Source: an uncultured Clostridia bacterium
Lineage (GTDB): Bacteria > Bacillota > Clostridia > Christensenellales > Borkfalkiaceae
Length of the DNA stretch: 64,000 nucleotides
Direction of reading: 5' to 3'
NCBI GenBank assembly: GCA_947628505.1
Contig: CANRAD010000002.1
Location: forward strand, 1-64,000
The notes below the pieces were generated by a model. It saw only the letters and a program-made list of their open reading frames with translations, ran no database searches and was not told the origin of the DNA. Position numbers and translations under genes: made by a program. Positions 17,716 through 27,526 of the stretch are shown in pieces. Each line of letters begins with the position of its first letter. The stretch's first letter is position 1.

Positions 17716-18459
17716 TCAGAGAGTGAGTATTTCAACTCCGTCCTCTTTTATGAGCACCGTATTCTCGTAATGAGCCGAGGGCTTTCCGTCCGCCGTGGTT
17801 ACCGTCCAGCCGTCTCTGTTGAAGTCGACTTTGTACGTCCCCATGTTTATCATAGGTTCTATGCAGATAGTCATTCCGGCTTTTAAGCGCATTCCCGCGC
17901 CTTTTTTTCCGTAATTGGGAACGGACGGATCTTCGTGCATCTCCCTGCCTATGCCGTGGCCGACGAGAGCGCGCACGACGCCGTAACCGTTCGCCTCGGC
18001 GTGCGTTTGAACCGCATAGCCGATATCATACAGCGGAACTCCCGCCTGCAAACCTTCGATTGCCTTGAAGAAACATTCTTCCGTTACTTTGACGAGCCTT
18101 TTTTTCTCTTCGGACACGTCGCCTATGAGAAAGGTCCTCGCCGCGTCGCCGTTGAATCCGTTTTTCTCGGCAGTTATATCCACGCTGACTATGTCGCCGT
18201 CGACTATTATCCTGTCGGACGGTATACCGTGAACGACAACTTCGTTTACGGAAACGCACGAACTTGCGGGATATCCGCAGTATCCGAGGCTGGACGGAAT
18301 GGCTCCGCACGAAGTTATGTATCTGTATACGAGTTCGTCCACCTCTTTCGTGGTCATGCCCGCGCGAATGTTTTTACCGACGAAATCGAGAGTTTCTTTT
18401 ACTATTCTGCAACTTTCGCGCATGAGCTCTATTTCGTCGGGCGTTTTAACGTTTATCAT
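17716..18459 (-). CDS. map: Methionine aminopeptidase, type I
   Basis: Removes the first methionine from new proteins; needs two divalent metal ions. 247 aa with all expected ligands: VDITAEKNGFNGDAART (two aspartates), GHGIGREMHEDP (histidine), CIEPM (glutamate) and the last glutamate in HYENTVLI. It overlaps adk by four bases (ATGA), so the two are translationally coupled. Confidence 0.96.
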   Translation of the reverse strand: MINVKTPDEIELMRESCRIVKETLDFVGKNIRAGMTTKEVDELVYRYITSCGAIPSSLGYCGYPASSCVSVNEVVVHGIPSDRIIVDGDIVSVDITAEKNGFNGDAARTFLIGDVSEEKKRLVKVTEECFFKAIEGLQAGVPLYDIGYAVQTHAEANGYGVVRALVGHGIGREMHEDPSVPNYGKKGAGMRLKAGMTICIEPMINMGTYKVDFNRDGWTVTTADGKPSAHYENTVLIKEDGVEILTL

Positions 18460-19091
18460 TTTGCAATAAGTTTATCCAATTTCGCCTTGATTTCCGCGAA
18501 CACGCCGTCGGGCGAACCCTTCCCGCCGTGCACCGTTAGGAGCTTGCCCTGCGCCTTATAATAATCGATAAGAGGCGCCGTCTGCTTTTCGTAAGTATCG
18601 AGGCGGGCGGCTACCGTTTCCGGATTGTCGTCGTCGCGGCGATACAGTTTTCCGCCGCACTTTGCGCACGTTGTCGCGCCGTTCAGAGTGGAAACGTGAT
18701 AGCTCTCTCCGCATGCGCAGACGCGTCTGCCGCAGATTCTGTCCATCAGCAATTCCTTGGGCACGTCTATGTTCAGACATACGTCTATTCGGGCGAACTT
18801 ATCGAGTTCGCGCGCCTGAAACAGATTGCGGGGGAAGCCGTCGAGCATATATCCCGAAGCTATATCTTTCTCGGCGAGTCTGTTCTTTACGATATCGCAC
18901 GTTACTTCGTCGGGGACGAGCTTGCCGGCGTCTATATACGATTTGGCAACCTTGCCTATCTCCGTGCCGCCCTTTATGTTGGCGCGGAAGATATCGCCCG
19001 TGGAAATATGGATAAATCCGTATTCTGCGGCAAGTTTGCTTGCCTGCGTGCCTTTGCCCGCGCCGGGCGCTCCGAGTAAAACAATATTCAT
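18456..19091 (-). CDS. adk: Adenylate kinase, zinc-lid type
   Basis: Interconverts AMP + ATP and two ADP. P-loop GAPGAGKGTQ at residues 7-16, AMP-binding STGDIFR near 30, and a long lid that carries four cysteines (CACG ... CAKCGG, about 126-150), the zinc-stabilised lid typical of Gram-positives. 211 aa. Placed between secY and map as in Bacillus. A 151-bp gap separates it from secY. Confidence 0.97.
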   Translation of the reverse strand: MNIVLLGAPGAGKGTQASKLAAEYGFIHISTGDIFRANIKGGTEIGKVAKSYIDAGKLVPDEVTCDIVKNRLAEKDIASGYMLDGFPRNLFQARELDKFARIDVCLNIDVPKELLMDRICGRRVCACGESYHVSTLNGATTCAKCGGKLYRRDDDNPETVAARLDTYEKQTAPLIDYYKAQGKLLTVHGGKGSPDGVFAEIKAKLDKLIAK

Positions 19092-19242
19092 AATACTCCT
19101 TCGCGAAATTCCCGTGCGGTTGAGCGCACTGCGAATTTGCCTGAATTTGAGCGGTTCTTCTCAACGGCTGTTAAGTAATCGGACGTTTCGGTATGCGCTA
19201 ACGCATTCCGTCGGTGCGTATTGCGCCGCTTATAAGCGCCGC

Positions 19243-20604
19243 TTACTTCAAGAAGCCCTTGTAATTCTTCATCATAAGTTGACTTTCAAGCTGTTTGTCG
19301 AGTTCGAGAGCAACCGATACCACTATGAGTATACCTGTGGTGGAGAATACCGAAAGCAGAGACGTATCGCTTAAAATATTCAAGCCCGTAAGTACCATCG
19401 ACAAAATCGAAGGTATGAACGCAACGAGTGAGAGATATATTGCTCCGAAAAGCGTTATACGGTTTGAAATCTTTTTGAGATAATCTGCGGTGGGCCGTCC
19501 GGGACGAATACCTTGGATAAAGCCGCCGTTCTGCTGTATCGTCTTGGATACGTCCTCCGGGTTGAACTGCATTGACGCATAGAAGAACGAGAATGCGAAA
19601 ATCAACAGACAGAGCGTAACCATATAGATGAACTGACCGTACCAATAGGGCGACGAGCCCGAGAACCAATTGGTTATGCCCGTCTCGGCGCCGCTGCCCG
19701 GCCAGAACAGCGATATTATCATCTGAGGGAAAGATATGAGCGCGAACGCGAAGATGAGAGGCATAACGCCGGAGCCGGATATCCTTATGGGGATTACGGA
19801 CGACTGTCCGCCGTACATCTTTCTGCCCTTTACCTGTTTTGCGTACTGAACGGGTATTCTTCTCTCCGACAAGTCTACCGTTACTATGGCGGCAAACTCG
19901 ACTATGGTAAGAATGACAAAGCCGAGAACTTCCCAAAGCGCGGAAGGATTGCCCGTGAACGCCTCCTGGAATTTGCCTACTATGACAAGTCCCGCGGTGG
20001 AAAGAATTCCTATGAAGATTATAAGCGATATCCCGTTGGAAATGCCGTATTCGGTAATTCTTTCGCCTATCCACATTACAAGCATTGCGCCTGCCGTGTA
20101 TACGACGGTTAAGAATATGCCCGCCATCCATTTGGCGCCCGTGTCGCTGACAAGTCCCAGATTGCCGCCGCCGAACATTTCGAGTCTTAAAGCGTCGCTC
20201 TGCAAACCGAAGTTGACGATTATGCCTATTGCCTGACCTACCGCCAACAATATCGTTACGTAACGGGTTATCTGCGCTATTTTCTTTCTGCCTTCCTCGC
20301 CCTGCTTTGACAGCTTTTCAAGATAGGGAATACCGACAGTAAGCAATTGGATTATAATCGAAGCGTTTATATAAGGGCTGATACCGAGCGCGAAAAGGGT
20401 TGCGCTCGCAAGCGAGCCGCCCGTTATGGACGAGAGTATGCTCAAAAACGAGTTACCCTCTATCTCTCCCCTGAATGTGCCCGTTTCGATGCCGGGTACG
20501 GGAATGTAACAGCCAAGGCGGAAGATAAGAAGCAACAGAAGAGTTATCCATATCTTCTTCCTTATCTCCTTCACCTTAAAACAATTTTTTATTGTTTCAA
20601 ACAT
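19243..20604 (-). CDS. secY: Protein translocase subunit SecY
   Basis: Central pore of the Sec translocase. 453 aa with ten membrane helices, starting at about residue 19 (WITLLLLLIFRLGCYIPVPG). Signature segments include LFALGISPYINASIIIQLL (near 90) and the cytosolic loop ending GRKMYGGQSSVIPIRISGSGVMP-like (near 262). GGAGG precedes the ATG. Partner SecE is encoded at 37311-37544. Confidence 0.98.
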   Translation of the reverse strand: MFETIKNCFKVKEIRKKIWITLLLLLIFRLGCYIPVPGIETGTFRGEIEGNSFLSILSSITGGSLASATLFALGISPYINASIIIQLLTVGIPYLEKLSKQGEEGRKKIAQITRYVTILLAVGQAIGIIVNFGLQSDALRLEMFGGGNLGLVSDTGAKWMAGIFLTVVYTAGAMLVMWIGERITEYGISNGISLIIFIGILSTAGLVIVGKFQEAFTGNPSALWEVLGFVILTIVEFAAIVTVDLSERRIPVQYAKQVKGRKMYGGQSSVIPIRISGSGVMPLIFAFALISFPQMIISLFWPGSGAETGITNWFSGSSPYWYGQFIYMVTLCLLIFAFSFFYASMQFNPEDVSKTIQQNGGFIQGIRPGRPTADYLKKISNRITLFGAIYLSLVAFIPSILSMVLTGLNILSDTSLLSVFSTTGILIVVSVALELDKQLESQLMMKNYKGFLK

Positions 20605-20641
20605 TTAACCCTCCTGCCGCGATTTTTGCGCGGGAGTAAAT

Positions 20642-21091
20642 TTAACCTACTACTTCGCACGTGCCGCCGGCCTTTTCTATCGCCGCTTTCGCGGTTTCGG
20701 AAAATTTAGCGGCCTTTACCGTAAGCGCAACTTTTATCTCGCCGCCGCCGAGCACTTTGAGCCCCGCGGAGTTCTTGACTTCTTTCGCAAGCGAATTTTC
20801 GGCTACATAGTCGTAATCCACAACCGTGCCTGCGGGCACGTTTTCAAGTTGACCGAGATTTATTATGGTGTATTCCTTAGCCCACTTGTTGTGGAAACCG
20901 CGCTTGGGCACTCTTCTGTGCATGGGCATCTGTCCGCCCTCGAAACCGGGACGAACGCCGCCGCCGGAACGGGCCCACTGACCTTTATGGCCTTTGCCCG
21001 AGGTCTTGCCCAGCCCCGATCCTATACCTCTTCCGAGCCTTTTGGAAGAAGTTCTTGCGCCCTCTGCGGGCGATAAAGTATCAATTCTCAT
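20642..21091 (-). CDS. rplO: 50S ribosomal protein L15
   Basis: Late-assembly large-subunit protein. 149 aa; glycine-rich basic N-terminal tail (RLGRGIGSGLGKTSGKGHKG) and a globular C-terminus, normal length. Between rpmD and secY. Confidence 0.97.
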   Translation of the reverse strand: MRIDTLSPAEGARTSSKRLGRGIGSGLGKTSGKGHKGQWARSGGGVRPGFEGGQMPMHRRVPKRGFHNKWAKEYTIINLGQLENVPAGTVVDYDYVAENSLAKEVKNSAGLKVLGGGEIKVALTVKAAKFSETAKAAIEKAGGTCEVVG

Positions 21092-21110
21092 AAAACTCCT
21101 CTTTTAGACC

Positions 21111-21290
21111 TTACTTTTCTACTTTTTCTACGCAAAGAAGGTAGGATACTTTCTTGATCTGACCTAAAATCTGAGGGGTTTCCTCAAAGGTCTTGCTCTG
21201 ACGTATCTTTTTGAGTCCGAGCGCCGCAACGGTGTCCTTTACCGTCTTGACCTCGTTGGAATAACTCTTTACAAGCGTTACTTTTATCAT
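21111..21290 (-). CDS. rpmD: 50S ribosomal protein L30
   Basis: 59 aa: MIKVTLVKSYSNEVKTVKDT and onward, full-length L30. The ATG at 21288-21290 was chosen over the in-frame ATG two codons earlier because GGAGG is seven bases from it but touches the earlier one. Confidence 0.95.
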   Translation of the reverse strand: MIKVTLVKSYSNEVKTVKDTVAALGLKKIRQSKTFEETPQILGQIKKVSYLLCVEKVEK

Positions 21291-21304
21291 CTCCATGCCT
21301 CCAT

Positions 21305-21838
21305 TTATGCTTTGAGCTCTTCTACGGTTTTGCCGCGAGCTTCGGCGACTTCTTCGGGCGATTTCAAATCAAAAAGTCCGCATATAGCCGCTTTAACGCA
21401 GTTGATGGGATTGGACGTGCCGTGAGACTTCGTTCTTACGTCCTTTACTCCGGCCGCTTCCATGACCGCGCGCACGGGACCGCCGGCTATAACGCCGGTA
21501 CCTTCTTCGGCGGGCATTATGAGAACTGAACCTCTGCCGAACACGCCGAGAACGGTGTGGGGAATGGTCGTTCCCGAAAGCGAAACTTTCTTCATGTTTT
21601 TCTTGGCCTGAGCATTGGCCTTTTCGATAGCTTCCGGAACTTCCTTGCTCTTGCCCATGCCGTAACCTACCGAGCCCTTGCCGTCGCCTACGACCACAAG
21701 CGCCGCAAAGCGCATGTTTCTGCCGCCTTTTACAGTCTTGGTTACTCTGTTTACCTGTATGAGCTTTTTAACGAGCCCGTCGTCCTCTTGCTGTCTTCTT
21801 ACGTTTCTTCTTGCAGGTCTTTCTTTCTTTTCTTCCAT
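21305..21838 (-). CDS. rpsE: 30S ribosomal protein S5
   Basis: Small-subunit protein guarding the mRNA entry and decoding accuracy. 177 aa; double-stranded RNA-binding fold with [19 protein letters not shown] (about 38-56). The N-terminal 25 residues are strongly charged. Standard position between rplR and rpmD. Confidence 0.97.
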   Translation of the reverse strand: MEEKKERPARRNVRRQQEDDGLVKKLIQVNRVTKTVKGGRNMRFAALVVVGDGKGSVGYGMGKSKEVPEAIEKANAQAKKNMKKVSLSGTTIPHTVLGVFGRGSVLIMPAEEGTGVIAGGPVRAVMEAAGVKDVRTKSHGTSNPINCVKAAICGLFDLKSPEEVAEARGKTVEELKA

Positions 21839-21848
21839 AATTCTCTCC

Positions 21849-22217
21849 TTAGAATTTGAGTCCGGCTTCTCTTGCGCCGTCTGCGACCGCTTGCACGCGT
21901 CCCGTGTACAGATAGCCGCCTCTGTCGAAGACTACGTTCTCGATTTTGAGGGCTTTCGCCTTCTCGCCGACAACCTGACCTACAACCTTAGCCGCGTCCG
22001 TCTTGTTCATTCCGCCTATCTTGGCCTTTACGTCCTTCTCCATAGTCGAAGCCGAGCAGAGCGTTACGCCCTTCGTATCGTCGATTATCTGAACATATAT
22101 GTGGTTAAGACTGCGGAAAACGCTCATTCTCGGCGTTTCCGACGTGCCGCTTATCTTTTTGCGGACGCGCGTATGACGACGGAGCCTTTCCTTGTTTTTA
22201 TCTATCTTATTAATCAT
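21849..22217 (-). CDS. rplR: 50S ribosomal protein L18
   Basis: 5S rRNA-binding protein. 122 aa; [20 protein letters not shown] near the N-terminus and the closing [20 protein letters not shown] are typical. Confidence 0.97.
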   Translation of the reverse strand: MINKIDKNKERLRRHTRVRKKISGTSETPRMSVFRSLNHIYVQIIDDTKGVTLCSASTMEKDVKAKIGGMNKTDAAKVVGQVVGEKAKALKIENVVFDRGGYLYTGRVQAVADGAREAGLKF

Positions 22218-22284
22218 AATATCTCCTTACGGGCAATCAACCTTGCGGTTATTCCTCCGTCCTGCGGTCAAGCCGCAAGCGGCA

Positions 22285-22833
22285 TTACTTCTTGCCCTTG
22301 CCTCCCGTCTTGCCTTCCTTTCTCTCGATTACTTCATCCTTGTACGCGATGCCGTAACCGTGATAGGGCTCGGGAATCCTTATTTTGCGGATATTCGCCG
22401 CCGTTTGGCCCACTACCGTTTTATCGATACCGGATACGGTTATCTCGTTGGGAGTGGGGCATGCAATCGTTATGCCCTGAGGCTCGGGGAAATCCACGGG
22501 ATGGGAAAAACCTACGTTCAAAACGAGCTTGTTGCCGCTCTTCGCGACTTTCCAGCCTACGCCGTTTACGATAAGGCTCTTGGTGTAACCTTCCGTTACG
22601 CCTACGACCATATTGTGAAGAAGCGCTCTGTAAAGTCCGTGCTTTGCGTTTGTTCCCTCGCCGTCGCCCGTTGTCAGCACGTGCGCCTCGGCGCCTTCTA
22701 CTTTGATATCTATCTCGCCTACAATTTTCTGCGTAAGCGTGCCCTTGCTTCCCTTGACGGTGAGAAGTCCGTTTTCGAAGTTGACGGTTACGCCTGCGGG
22801 GATAACTACGGGTAATTTACCTATTCTCGACAT
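22285..22833 (-). CDS. rplF: 50S ribosomal protein L6
   Basis: Large-subunit protein near the factor-binding site. 182 aa with the C-terminal signature PEPYHGYGIAYKDEVI. Full length. A 67-bp gap to rplR is longer than its neighbours'. Confidence 0.97.
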   Translation of the reverse strand: MSRIGKLPVVIPAGVTVNFENGLLTVKGSKGTLTQKIVGEIDIKVEGAEAHVLTTGDGEGTNAKHGLYRALLHNMVVGVTEGYTKSLIVNGVGWKVAKSGNKLVLNVGFSHPVDFPEPQGITIACPTPNEITVSGIDKTVVGQTAANIRKIRIPEPYHGYGIAYKDEVIERKEGKTGGKGKK

Positions 22834-22847
22834 ATCAAATTACCTCC

Positions 22848-23240
22848 TTACCATACATAGCAGAGCACTTCGCCGCCAACGTTCTGCGACTTAGCCTGCT
22901 TGTCGGTCATTATTCCCTTGTTCGTGGAGAGAATGGCTATGCCAAGCCCGTCCATAACCTTGGGCATGTCGTCCACGCCCGAATAGGTGCGGAGACCGGG
23001 TTTGGAAACCCTTTTGAGTCCGTTTATAACGTTCTTCTTCTTGCCGATGTATTTGAGCGTTATAACTATTTTGCCGTTATAACCATCCTCGGCTATCTTC
23101 ACGTCCGATACATAGCCCTCCCGGAGCATAATATCGGCTATCGCCTTTTTCATGTTGGATGAGGGAACCTCAACCGTTTCCTTGTTTGCCTTTATCGCGT
23201 TTCTTACGCGCGTGAGCATATCAGCTATGGGATCTGTCAT
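22848..23240 (-). CDS. rpsH: 30S ribosomal protein S8
   Basis: Central-domain 16S-binding protein; in E. coli it represses the spc operon. 130 aa from [15 protein letters not shown] to GGEVLCYVW. The ATG at 23238-23240 was chosen because GGAGGAAG lies just before it and because S8 proteins start with this sequence; a longer frame upstream runs through rpsZ. Confidence 0.96.
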   Translation of the reverse strand: MTDPIADMLTRVRNAIKANKETVEVPSSNMKKAIADIMLREGYVSDVKIAEDGYNGKIVITLKYIGKKKNVINGLKRVSKPGLRTYSGVDDMPKVMDGLGIAILSTNKGIMTDKQAKSQNVGGEVLCYVW

Positions 23241-23254
23241 GTTCTTCTTCCTCC

Positions 23255-23440
23255 TTACCAACTCGATTTCTTCACGCCGGGAATCTGTCCCTTGTAAGCG
23301 AGGTTTCTGAAACAGATACGGCATACGCCGTATTTTCTGAGCACGGCGTGCGGTCTGCCGCAAATAGAGCATCTCGTGTATGCTCTCGTCGAATATTTAG
23401 CAGGTCTCTGCTGCTTGTTTATCATTGATTTCTTTGCCAT
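23255..23440 (-). CDS. rpsZ: 30S ribosomal protein S14, zinc form (type Z)
   Basis: 61 aa, exactly the length of the zinc form. Ligands C-x2-C ... C-x2-C appear as CSICGRPH and CRICFRNLA. The ATG at 23438-23440 has GAGGT five bases upstream; an in-frame start four codons earlier lies over the end of rplE. Confidence 0.96.
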   Translation of the reverse strand: MAKKSMINKQQRPAKYSTRAYTRCSICGRPHAVLRKYGVCRICFRNLAYKGQIPGVKKSSW

Positions 23441-23448
23441 ATCTAACC

Positions 23449-24030
23449 TCACTTCTTAAAGGGCATTCCGAGCGCCCTTAAAAGTTCTCTCGCCTCTTCG
23501 TCGGTTTTTGCGGATGTTACGATGCATATATCCATACCCCTTATCTTCTCAACCTGATCGTATTGAATTTCGGGGAATATGAGCTGTTCTTTAACTCCCA
23601 TGCAGTAGTTTCCCTTGCCGTCGAAGCTCTCCGTAGGCACGCCTCTGAAATCGCGCACGCGGGGAAGAGCTATCGATACGAACTTGTCATAGAAATCGTA
23701 CATCATCTTGCCGCGGAGGGTTACTTTAAGGCCTATCGTCATGCCCTCGCGCACTTTGAAGTTCGCTACCGACTTCTTGGCCTTTGTGAGCACGGGTTGC
23801 TGCCCGGTTATCTGCTTTATTTCGTTCTGCGCCGTCTGAATGGACTTCGCATTGTCCTTTATGTCTCCCAAACCGGAGCTGACCACGATCTTTACGAGCT
23901 TGGGCACTTCCATAGGATTCTTGTAGCCGAATTTCTTTACAAGTGCGGGAACGACTTCTTTTTCATAGCTTTCGAGCACTCTCGACTTATATGCTTTTTC
24001 CGCGTCGGCGGTTTTCTTTTCCTTAGCCAT
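23449..24030 (-). CDS. rplE: 50S ribosomal protein L5
   Basis: 5S rRNA-binding protein touching the P-site tRNA. 193 aa, a little longer than the usual 179 through a charged N-terminal extension ([18 protein letters not shown]). The rest, including [11 protein letters not shown] and [12 protein letters not shown], is standard. Confidence 0.97.
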   Translation of the reverse strand: MAKEKKTADAEKAYKSRVLESYEKEVVPALVKKFGYKNPMEVPKLVKIVVSSGLGDIKDNAKSIQTAQNEIKQITGQQPVLTKAKKSVANFKVREGMTIGLKVTLRGKMMYDFYDKFVSIALPRVRDFRGVPTESFDGKGNYCMGVKEQLIFPEIQYDQVEKIRGMDICIVTSAKTDEEARELLRALGMPFKK

Positions 24031-24041
24031 TGCGCACCTCC

Positions 24042-24473
24042 TTATTCAGCCTTATCGCCCTCGGTCTCTGCCGCGGCCTCTTCTTTCTTGGCGCGCTTCC
24101 TTACGCGCTTTTTGGGAGCTTCTTCCTGATTGACGTTGCCCTTTATTGCCTTGCCCGAATAAGCCTTGTCGAGCACGGCTCCGCACTTGGGGCAAACTCT
24201 TACTTTCTTGCCGTTCACAATGCCGTGCTTTACTCTTACGGGCTTTCCGCAGGCGTCGCATACCACCATTACGTTGGAGGCGTCCATGGGCGACGCTATA
24301 TCTATTATCTGGGAAACCTGATTGGCTTTTCTCGCCTTCTGAGCCTTTTTGTGAAGGTTTATTCCGTCTATGGTTACCGTGCCGTTCTTGGGAGAAGTGG
24401 CGATTACTTTGCCCTGCTTGCCGGCATATTTACCCGTGATTACGAGTACCGTATCGTTTAATTTTACGTTCAT
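24042..24473 (-). CDS. rplX: 50S ribosomal protein L24 with zinc-ribbon-like loop and long C-terminal tail
   Basis: Assembly-initiating 23S-binding protein with an N-terminal KOW motif ([16 protein letters not shown], 9-24). Two CxxC pairs (CDACGKP near 74 and CPKCGAV near 93) make a zinc-ribbon-like loop, seen in some but not all bacterial L24. The last about 35 residues, rich in Lys, Arg, Ala and Glu, extend it to 143 aa against the usual 100-110. Confidence 0.95.
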   Translation of the reverse strand: MNVKLNDTVLVITGKYAGKQGKVIATSPKNGTVTIDGINLHKKAQKARKANQVSQIIDIASPMDASNVMVVCDACGKPVRVKHGIVNGKKVRVCPKCGAVLDKAYSGKAIKGNVNQEEAPKKRVRKRAKKEEAAAETEGDKAE

Positions 24474-24489
24474 TGCCTTTCTCCTTTTA

Positions 24490-24858
24490 TCAAAGCACTT
24501 CCGGTGCGAGCGAAATTATCTTCATATAGTTCTTCTCGCGAAGTTCTCTCGCTATCGGTCCGAAAATACGCGTGCCGCGAGGTTCCTTGTTCTGGTTTAT
24601 TATAACCGCCGCGTTGTCGTCGAACGTTATATACGTTCCGTCGTCGCGTCTGATGCCCTTTGTGCTGCGGACGATTACCGCTTTTACGACTTCGCCTTTC
24701 TTTACGGCGCCGCCGGGAGCCGCGGTCTTTACGGAACATACTATTACGTCTCCGATATTCGCCGTTTTGCGCCACGAACCGCCGAGCACCTTTATGCACA
24801 TAAGCTCTTTCGCGCCGCTGTTGTCCGCGGCTTTGAGCCTTGTCTGAGGTTGTATCAT
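24490..24858 (-). CDS. rplN: 50S ribosomal protein L14
   Basis: Large-subunit protein at the subunit interface. 122 aa, [20 protein letters not shown] onward, full length. It is the first gene after the 405-bp gap, the position that starts the spc operon in E. coli. An AGGAG site precedes the ATG. Confidence 0.97.
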   Translation of the reverse strand: MIQPQTRLKAADNSGAKELMCIKVLGGSWRKTANIGDVIVCSVKTAAPGGAVKKGEVVKAVIVRSTKGIRRDDGTYITFDDNAAVIINQNKEPRGTRIFGPIARELREKNYMKIISLAPEVL

Positions 24859-25263
24859 AAATCCTACTCCTTTTTGATTTGAAACTTACAACATTTTTTG
24901 TCTTTGCAGAGGATTGCGCCGTCCGCACATAAGCGAGGTGGGTTGCCCCGCTCTCCTTTGCTTCGCCTTGCGCAATCTTGCGGCGCCGCCCCGCGCCGTC
25001 TCTCCCCGCCGCCGTTTGACGGGCGTTTGTCCCGTTCAAACCGTCGGACTATCGGGAAATCCGGTCAAGCGCGCGCTTTCGTCGCCTCCGCATACGGGAG
25101 ACTTTTTCAATTACAAAACGTAATTGCTTAATTTATCCGCGCATAAAAGCGGACTGCGCGATCGCGAAGACCAACCCGGGGAGTTTGCCGCGAGGCAAAC
25201 CGCCCTTAATTGTCTCGGCGCGATATCGCAAAACCGAACTCAAACGCGCTGCCGAAAGCAAAA
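24859..25263 (-). other. 405-bp gap at the S10/spc boundary, no gene seen
   Basis: Largest gap inside the cluster, between rpsQ and rplN, where E. coli divides the S10 and spc operons. No open frame with a ribosome binding site stands out. It contains two short perfect hairpins: CAATTAC-gtttt-GTAATTG around 25110-25130 (minus strand sense) and GTTTGCC-gcga/tcgc-GGCAAAC at about 25182-25199. I could not find a convincing -35/-10 pair, nor an obvious U-tract terminator. Confidence 0.55.
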
Positions 25264-25524
25264 TTACTTTGCCTTTTCGATTATCTCCGCCACGCGCCAA
25301 TTCTTATCCTTGGAGAACTTGCGCGTTTCGACTATTCTCACCTTGTCGCCCTCGCCGCACTCGTTGTTTTCGTCGTGCGCCTTGAAGCGAGTGGTCTTGG
25401 TTATCGTCTTCTTATAGAGGGGATGCTTGGACTTCTCGGTTACCGCAACCACGACCGTCTTATCCATTTTATCGGATACGACTATCCCCACTCTTTCCTT
25501 TCTGAGTGTAGTTCTGTTTTCCAT
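25264..25524 (-). CDS. rpsQ: 30S ribosomal protein S17
   Basis: 16S-binding OB-fold protein. 86 aa with [20 protein letters not shown] and a complete C-terminus. Last gene of the S10-like half; a 405-bp gap follows. Confidence 0.97.
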   Translation of the reverse strand: MENRTTLRKERVGIVVSDKMDKTVVVAVTEKSKHPLYKKTITKTTRFKAHDENNECGEGDKVRIVETRKFSKDKNWRVAEIIEKAK

Positions 25525-25536
25525 TTCTTGCTCCTT

Positions 25537-25731
25537 TTACGCCTTTAACTGCCTTGCGCGGATCACGGTGTTCACTCTTGCGATATCCTTTTTTACGAGG
25601 TTTATCGACAAGGGATTTTCAAGCTGTCCGCTCGCATGGCGGAAGCGCAGATTGAACAGTTCGGTTTTGAGTTCTTGGAGTTTTTTGAGGAGCTCCTCGT
25701 CGCTCAGATTAACAATTTCCTTAGCCTTCAT
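25537..25731 (-). CDS. rpmC: 50S ribosomal protein L29
   Basis: Exit-tunnel protein that helps dock trigger factor and SRP. 64 aa starting [21 protein letters not shown] chose the ATG at 25729-25731, which overlaps the end of rplP by 11 bases and has GGTGAGG in front; an in-frame GTG three codons upstream is possible. Confidence 0.95.
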   Translation of the reverse strand: MKAKEIVNLSDEELLKKLQELKTELFNLRFRHASGQLENPLSINLVKKDIARVNTVIRARQLKA

Positions 25732-26155
25732 TAGCCTCACCGCCTTCGACTTCTTTCTTTATGAACTTGCACTTGACGGGAAGTTTGTGGCTTGCAAGCC
25801 TCATAGCCTCTCTTGCAACTTCCTCGGTTACGCCCGCCATTTCAAACATTACTCTGCCGGGTTTAACCGTCGCCACCCAATACTCCACGGAACCTTTGCC
25901 CGAGCCCATACGGGCTTCGGCGGGATGCCTTGTTATGGGCTTGTGCGGGAATATGTCTATCCATACCTGACCGCCGCGCTTTATAAATCTCGTCATCGCT
26001 ATACGCGCCGCCTCTATCTGGTTGGACTTTATCCAGCCGCATTCTTCGGCCACGAGCCCGTATTCGCCGTAGGCGATTACGTTGCCCTTTTGCGCGCTGC
26101 CGTGCAACTTGCCGCGATGCTGTTTTCTTCTCTTAACTCTCTTGGGGATTAACAT
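25721..26155 (-). CDS. rplP: 50S ribosomal protein L16
   Basis: Contacts A-site tRNA. 144 aa, [20 protein letters not shown] and onward. Its start shares one base with the rpsC stop (TGATG) and its end overlaps rpmC, so the three are coupled. Confidence 0.97.
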   Translation of the reverse strand: MLIPKRVKRRKQHRGKLHGSAQKGNVIAYGEYGLVAEECGWIKSNQIEAARIAMTRFIKRGGQVWIDIFPHKPITRHPAEARMGSGKGSVEYWVATVKPGRVMFEMAGVTEEVAREAMRLASHKLPVKCKFIKKEVEGGEANEG

Positions 26156-26826
26156 CAGTCTTCGCCTCCCTCCGAAATTATAAGTTTTTTGGCCTTATCG
26201 AGCACTTCGCCCTTGTATATCCAGCATTTGACGCCGAGAACGCCGAAAGTCGTGTGCGCTTCGGCAAACCCGTAATCTATATCGGCGCGGAGCGTTTGAA
26301 GGGGTATCGAACCCTCGTGATAGCTTTCGCTGCCCGCTATTTCTCTGCCGTCGAGTCTGCCTCCGACGTTTATCTTGACGCCCTTGACTCCCGATTTGTA
26401 AACTTTGGCGATTTGCTGTTTTACGGCTCTTCTGTAAGATACGCGCTTTTCGAGCTGAGCGGCTACCGCTTCCGCCACGAGCTGTGCGTCCTGATCGATT
26501 TTGTCGATCTTCCTTACGTTGATTATTATTACCTTGCCTTTGGTGAGCTTGGCGAGATCTTTTTTGATCACCTCTATTTCGGAGCCGGCCTTTCCGATAA
26601 GAACGCCCGGACGGCCCGTATAGATGCCCACTTCTATCTGATTTGCCGCACGAACGACGGTTATTTTGCTTATAGCCGCGTCGTAATACTTCTTTTTGAG
26701 GAAGCTGCGTATTTCGTTGTCCTCTTTTATATGCAAAGGAAACGTCTTTTTATCTGCATACCACTGGGTGTCCCAAGCGGATATTATTCCGACTCTCATG
26801 CCGTGAGGATTAACTTTTTGTCCCAT
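26155..26826 (-). CDS. rpsC: 30S ribosomal protein S3
   Basis: Forms part of the mRNA entry channel and its helicase. 223 aa with [20 protein letters not shown], a KH domain ([20 protein letters not shown], about 70-89) and the C-terminal domain. Confidence 0.97.
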   Translation of the reverse strand: MGQKVNPHGMRVGIISAWDTQWYADKKTFPLHIKEDNEIRSFLKKKYYDAAISKITVVRAANQIEVGIYTGRPGVLIGKAGSEIEVIKKDLAKLTKGKVIIINVRKIDKIDQDAQLVAEAVAAQLEKRVSYRRAVKQQIAKVYKSGVKGVKINVGGRLDGREIAGSESYHEGSIPLQTLRADIDYGFAEAHTTFGVLGVKCWIYKGEVLDKAKKLIISEGGED

Positions 26827-26837
26827 ATGTTCTCTCC

Positions 26838-27227
26838 TTAAACCTTCTTTGCGTCGAGTATAACGGTTACATGACTCGTTCTTTTGAGTATCGCATGACC
26901 GCGACCTTTGGAAACGGGCTGCATCCTTTTGAGATGAGGACCGCCGTCGGCATACGCCTCCGCAACTACGAGGTCGCCTCTGTCCATACCGTTGTTATGC
27001 TCGGCGTTAGCCGCCGCAGATAAAAGTACCTTTTTAACTTCTTCGCTTCCGCCTTTACCGCAGTAAGTGAGAATGGCCTCCGCCTCTTCCACCGACTTGC
27101 CTCTGATGAGAGAGAGAACCGTTCTTATCTTATAGGGCGAAATTCTGAGATATTTTGCCGTTGCGTAAGGGCGAGTGTCTTTACTTGCGGCAATTTTTTC
27201 CTGTTTTTTATTCATATTGCTTGCCAT
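26838..27227 (-). CDS. rplV: 50S ribosomal protein L22
   Basis: Lines the exit tunnel. 129 aa. The N-terminal 16 residues (MASNMNKKQEKIAASK) are an extra polar extension before the usual ATAKYLRISPYKIR start. The tunnel loop region is complete. Confidence 0.96.
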   Translation of the reverse strand: MASNMNKKQEKIAASKDTRPYATAKYLRISPYKIRTVLSLIRGKSVEEAEAILTYCGKGGSEEVKKVLLSAAANAEHNNGMDRGDLVVAEAYADGGPHLKRMQPVSKGRGHAILKRTSHVTVILDAKKV

Positions 27228-27240
27228 ATTTCAACTCTCC

Positions 27241-27513
27241 TTACTTCTTGGCGGTTTTAGCCGCATGCCCGCGGAAAGTTCTCGTGGGCGCAAACTCGCC
27301 GAGCTTGCAGCCTACCATATCTTCCGTTACGTATACGGGCACATGCTTTCTGCCGTCGTAAACGGCTATTGTGTGTCCTACCATCTGGGGGAATATCGTT
27401 GTCGCGCGAGACCATGTTTTTATAACTTTCTTCTCGCCGGCAGCGTTCATCGCCTCGATTCTTGCCATAAGTCTGCCTTCGGCATAAGGGCCTTTTTTAA
27501 CGCTTCTTGACAT
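27241..27513 (-). CDS. rpsS: 30S ribosomal protein S19
   Basis: Head protein that binds 16S together with S13. 90 aa, [20 protein letters not shown] to a basic tail. AAGGAGG precedes the ATG. Confidence 0.97.
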   Translation of the reverse strand: MSRSVKKGPYAEGRLMARIEAMNAAGEKKVIKTWSRATTIFPQMVGHTIAVYDGRKHVPVYVTEDMVGCKLGEFAPTRTFRGHAAKTAKK

Positions 27514-27526
27514 TGTCTATTCCTCC

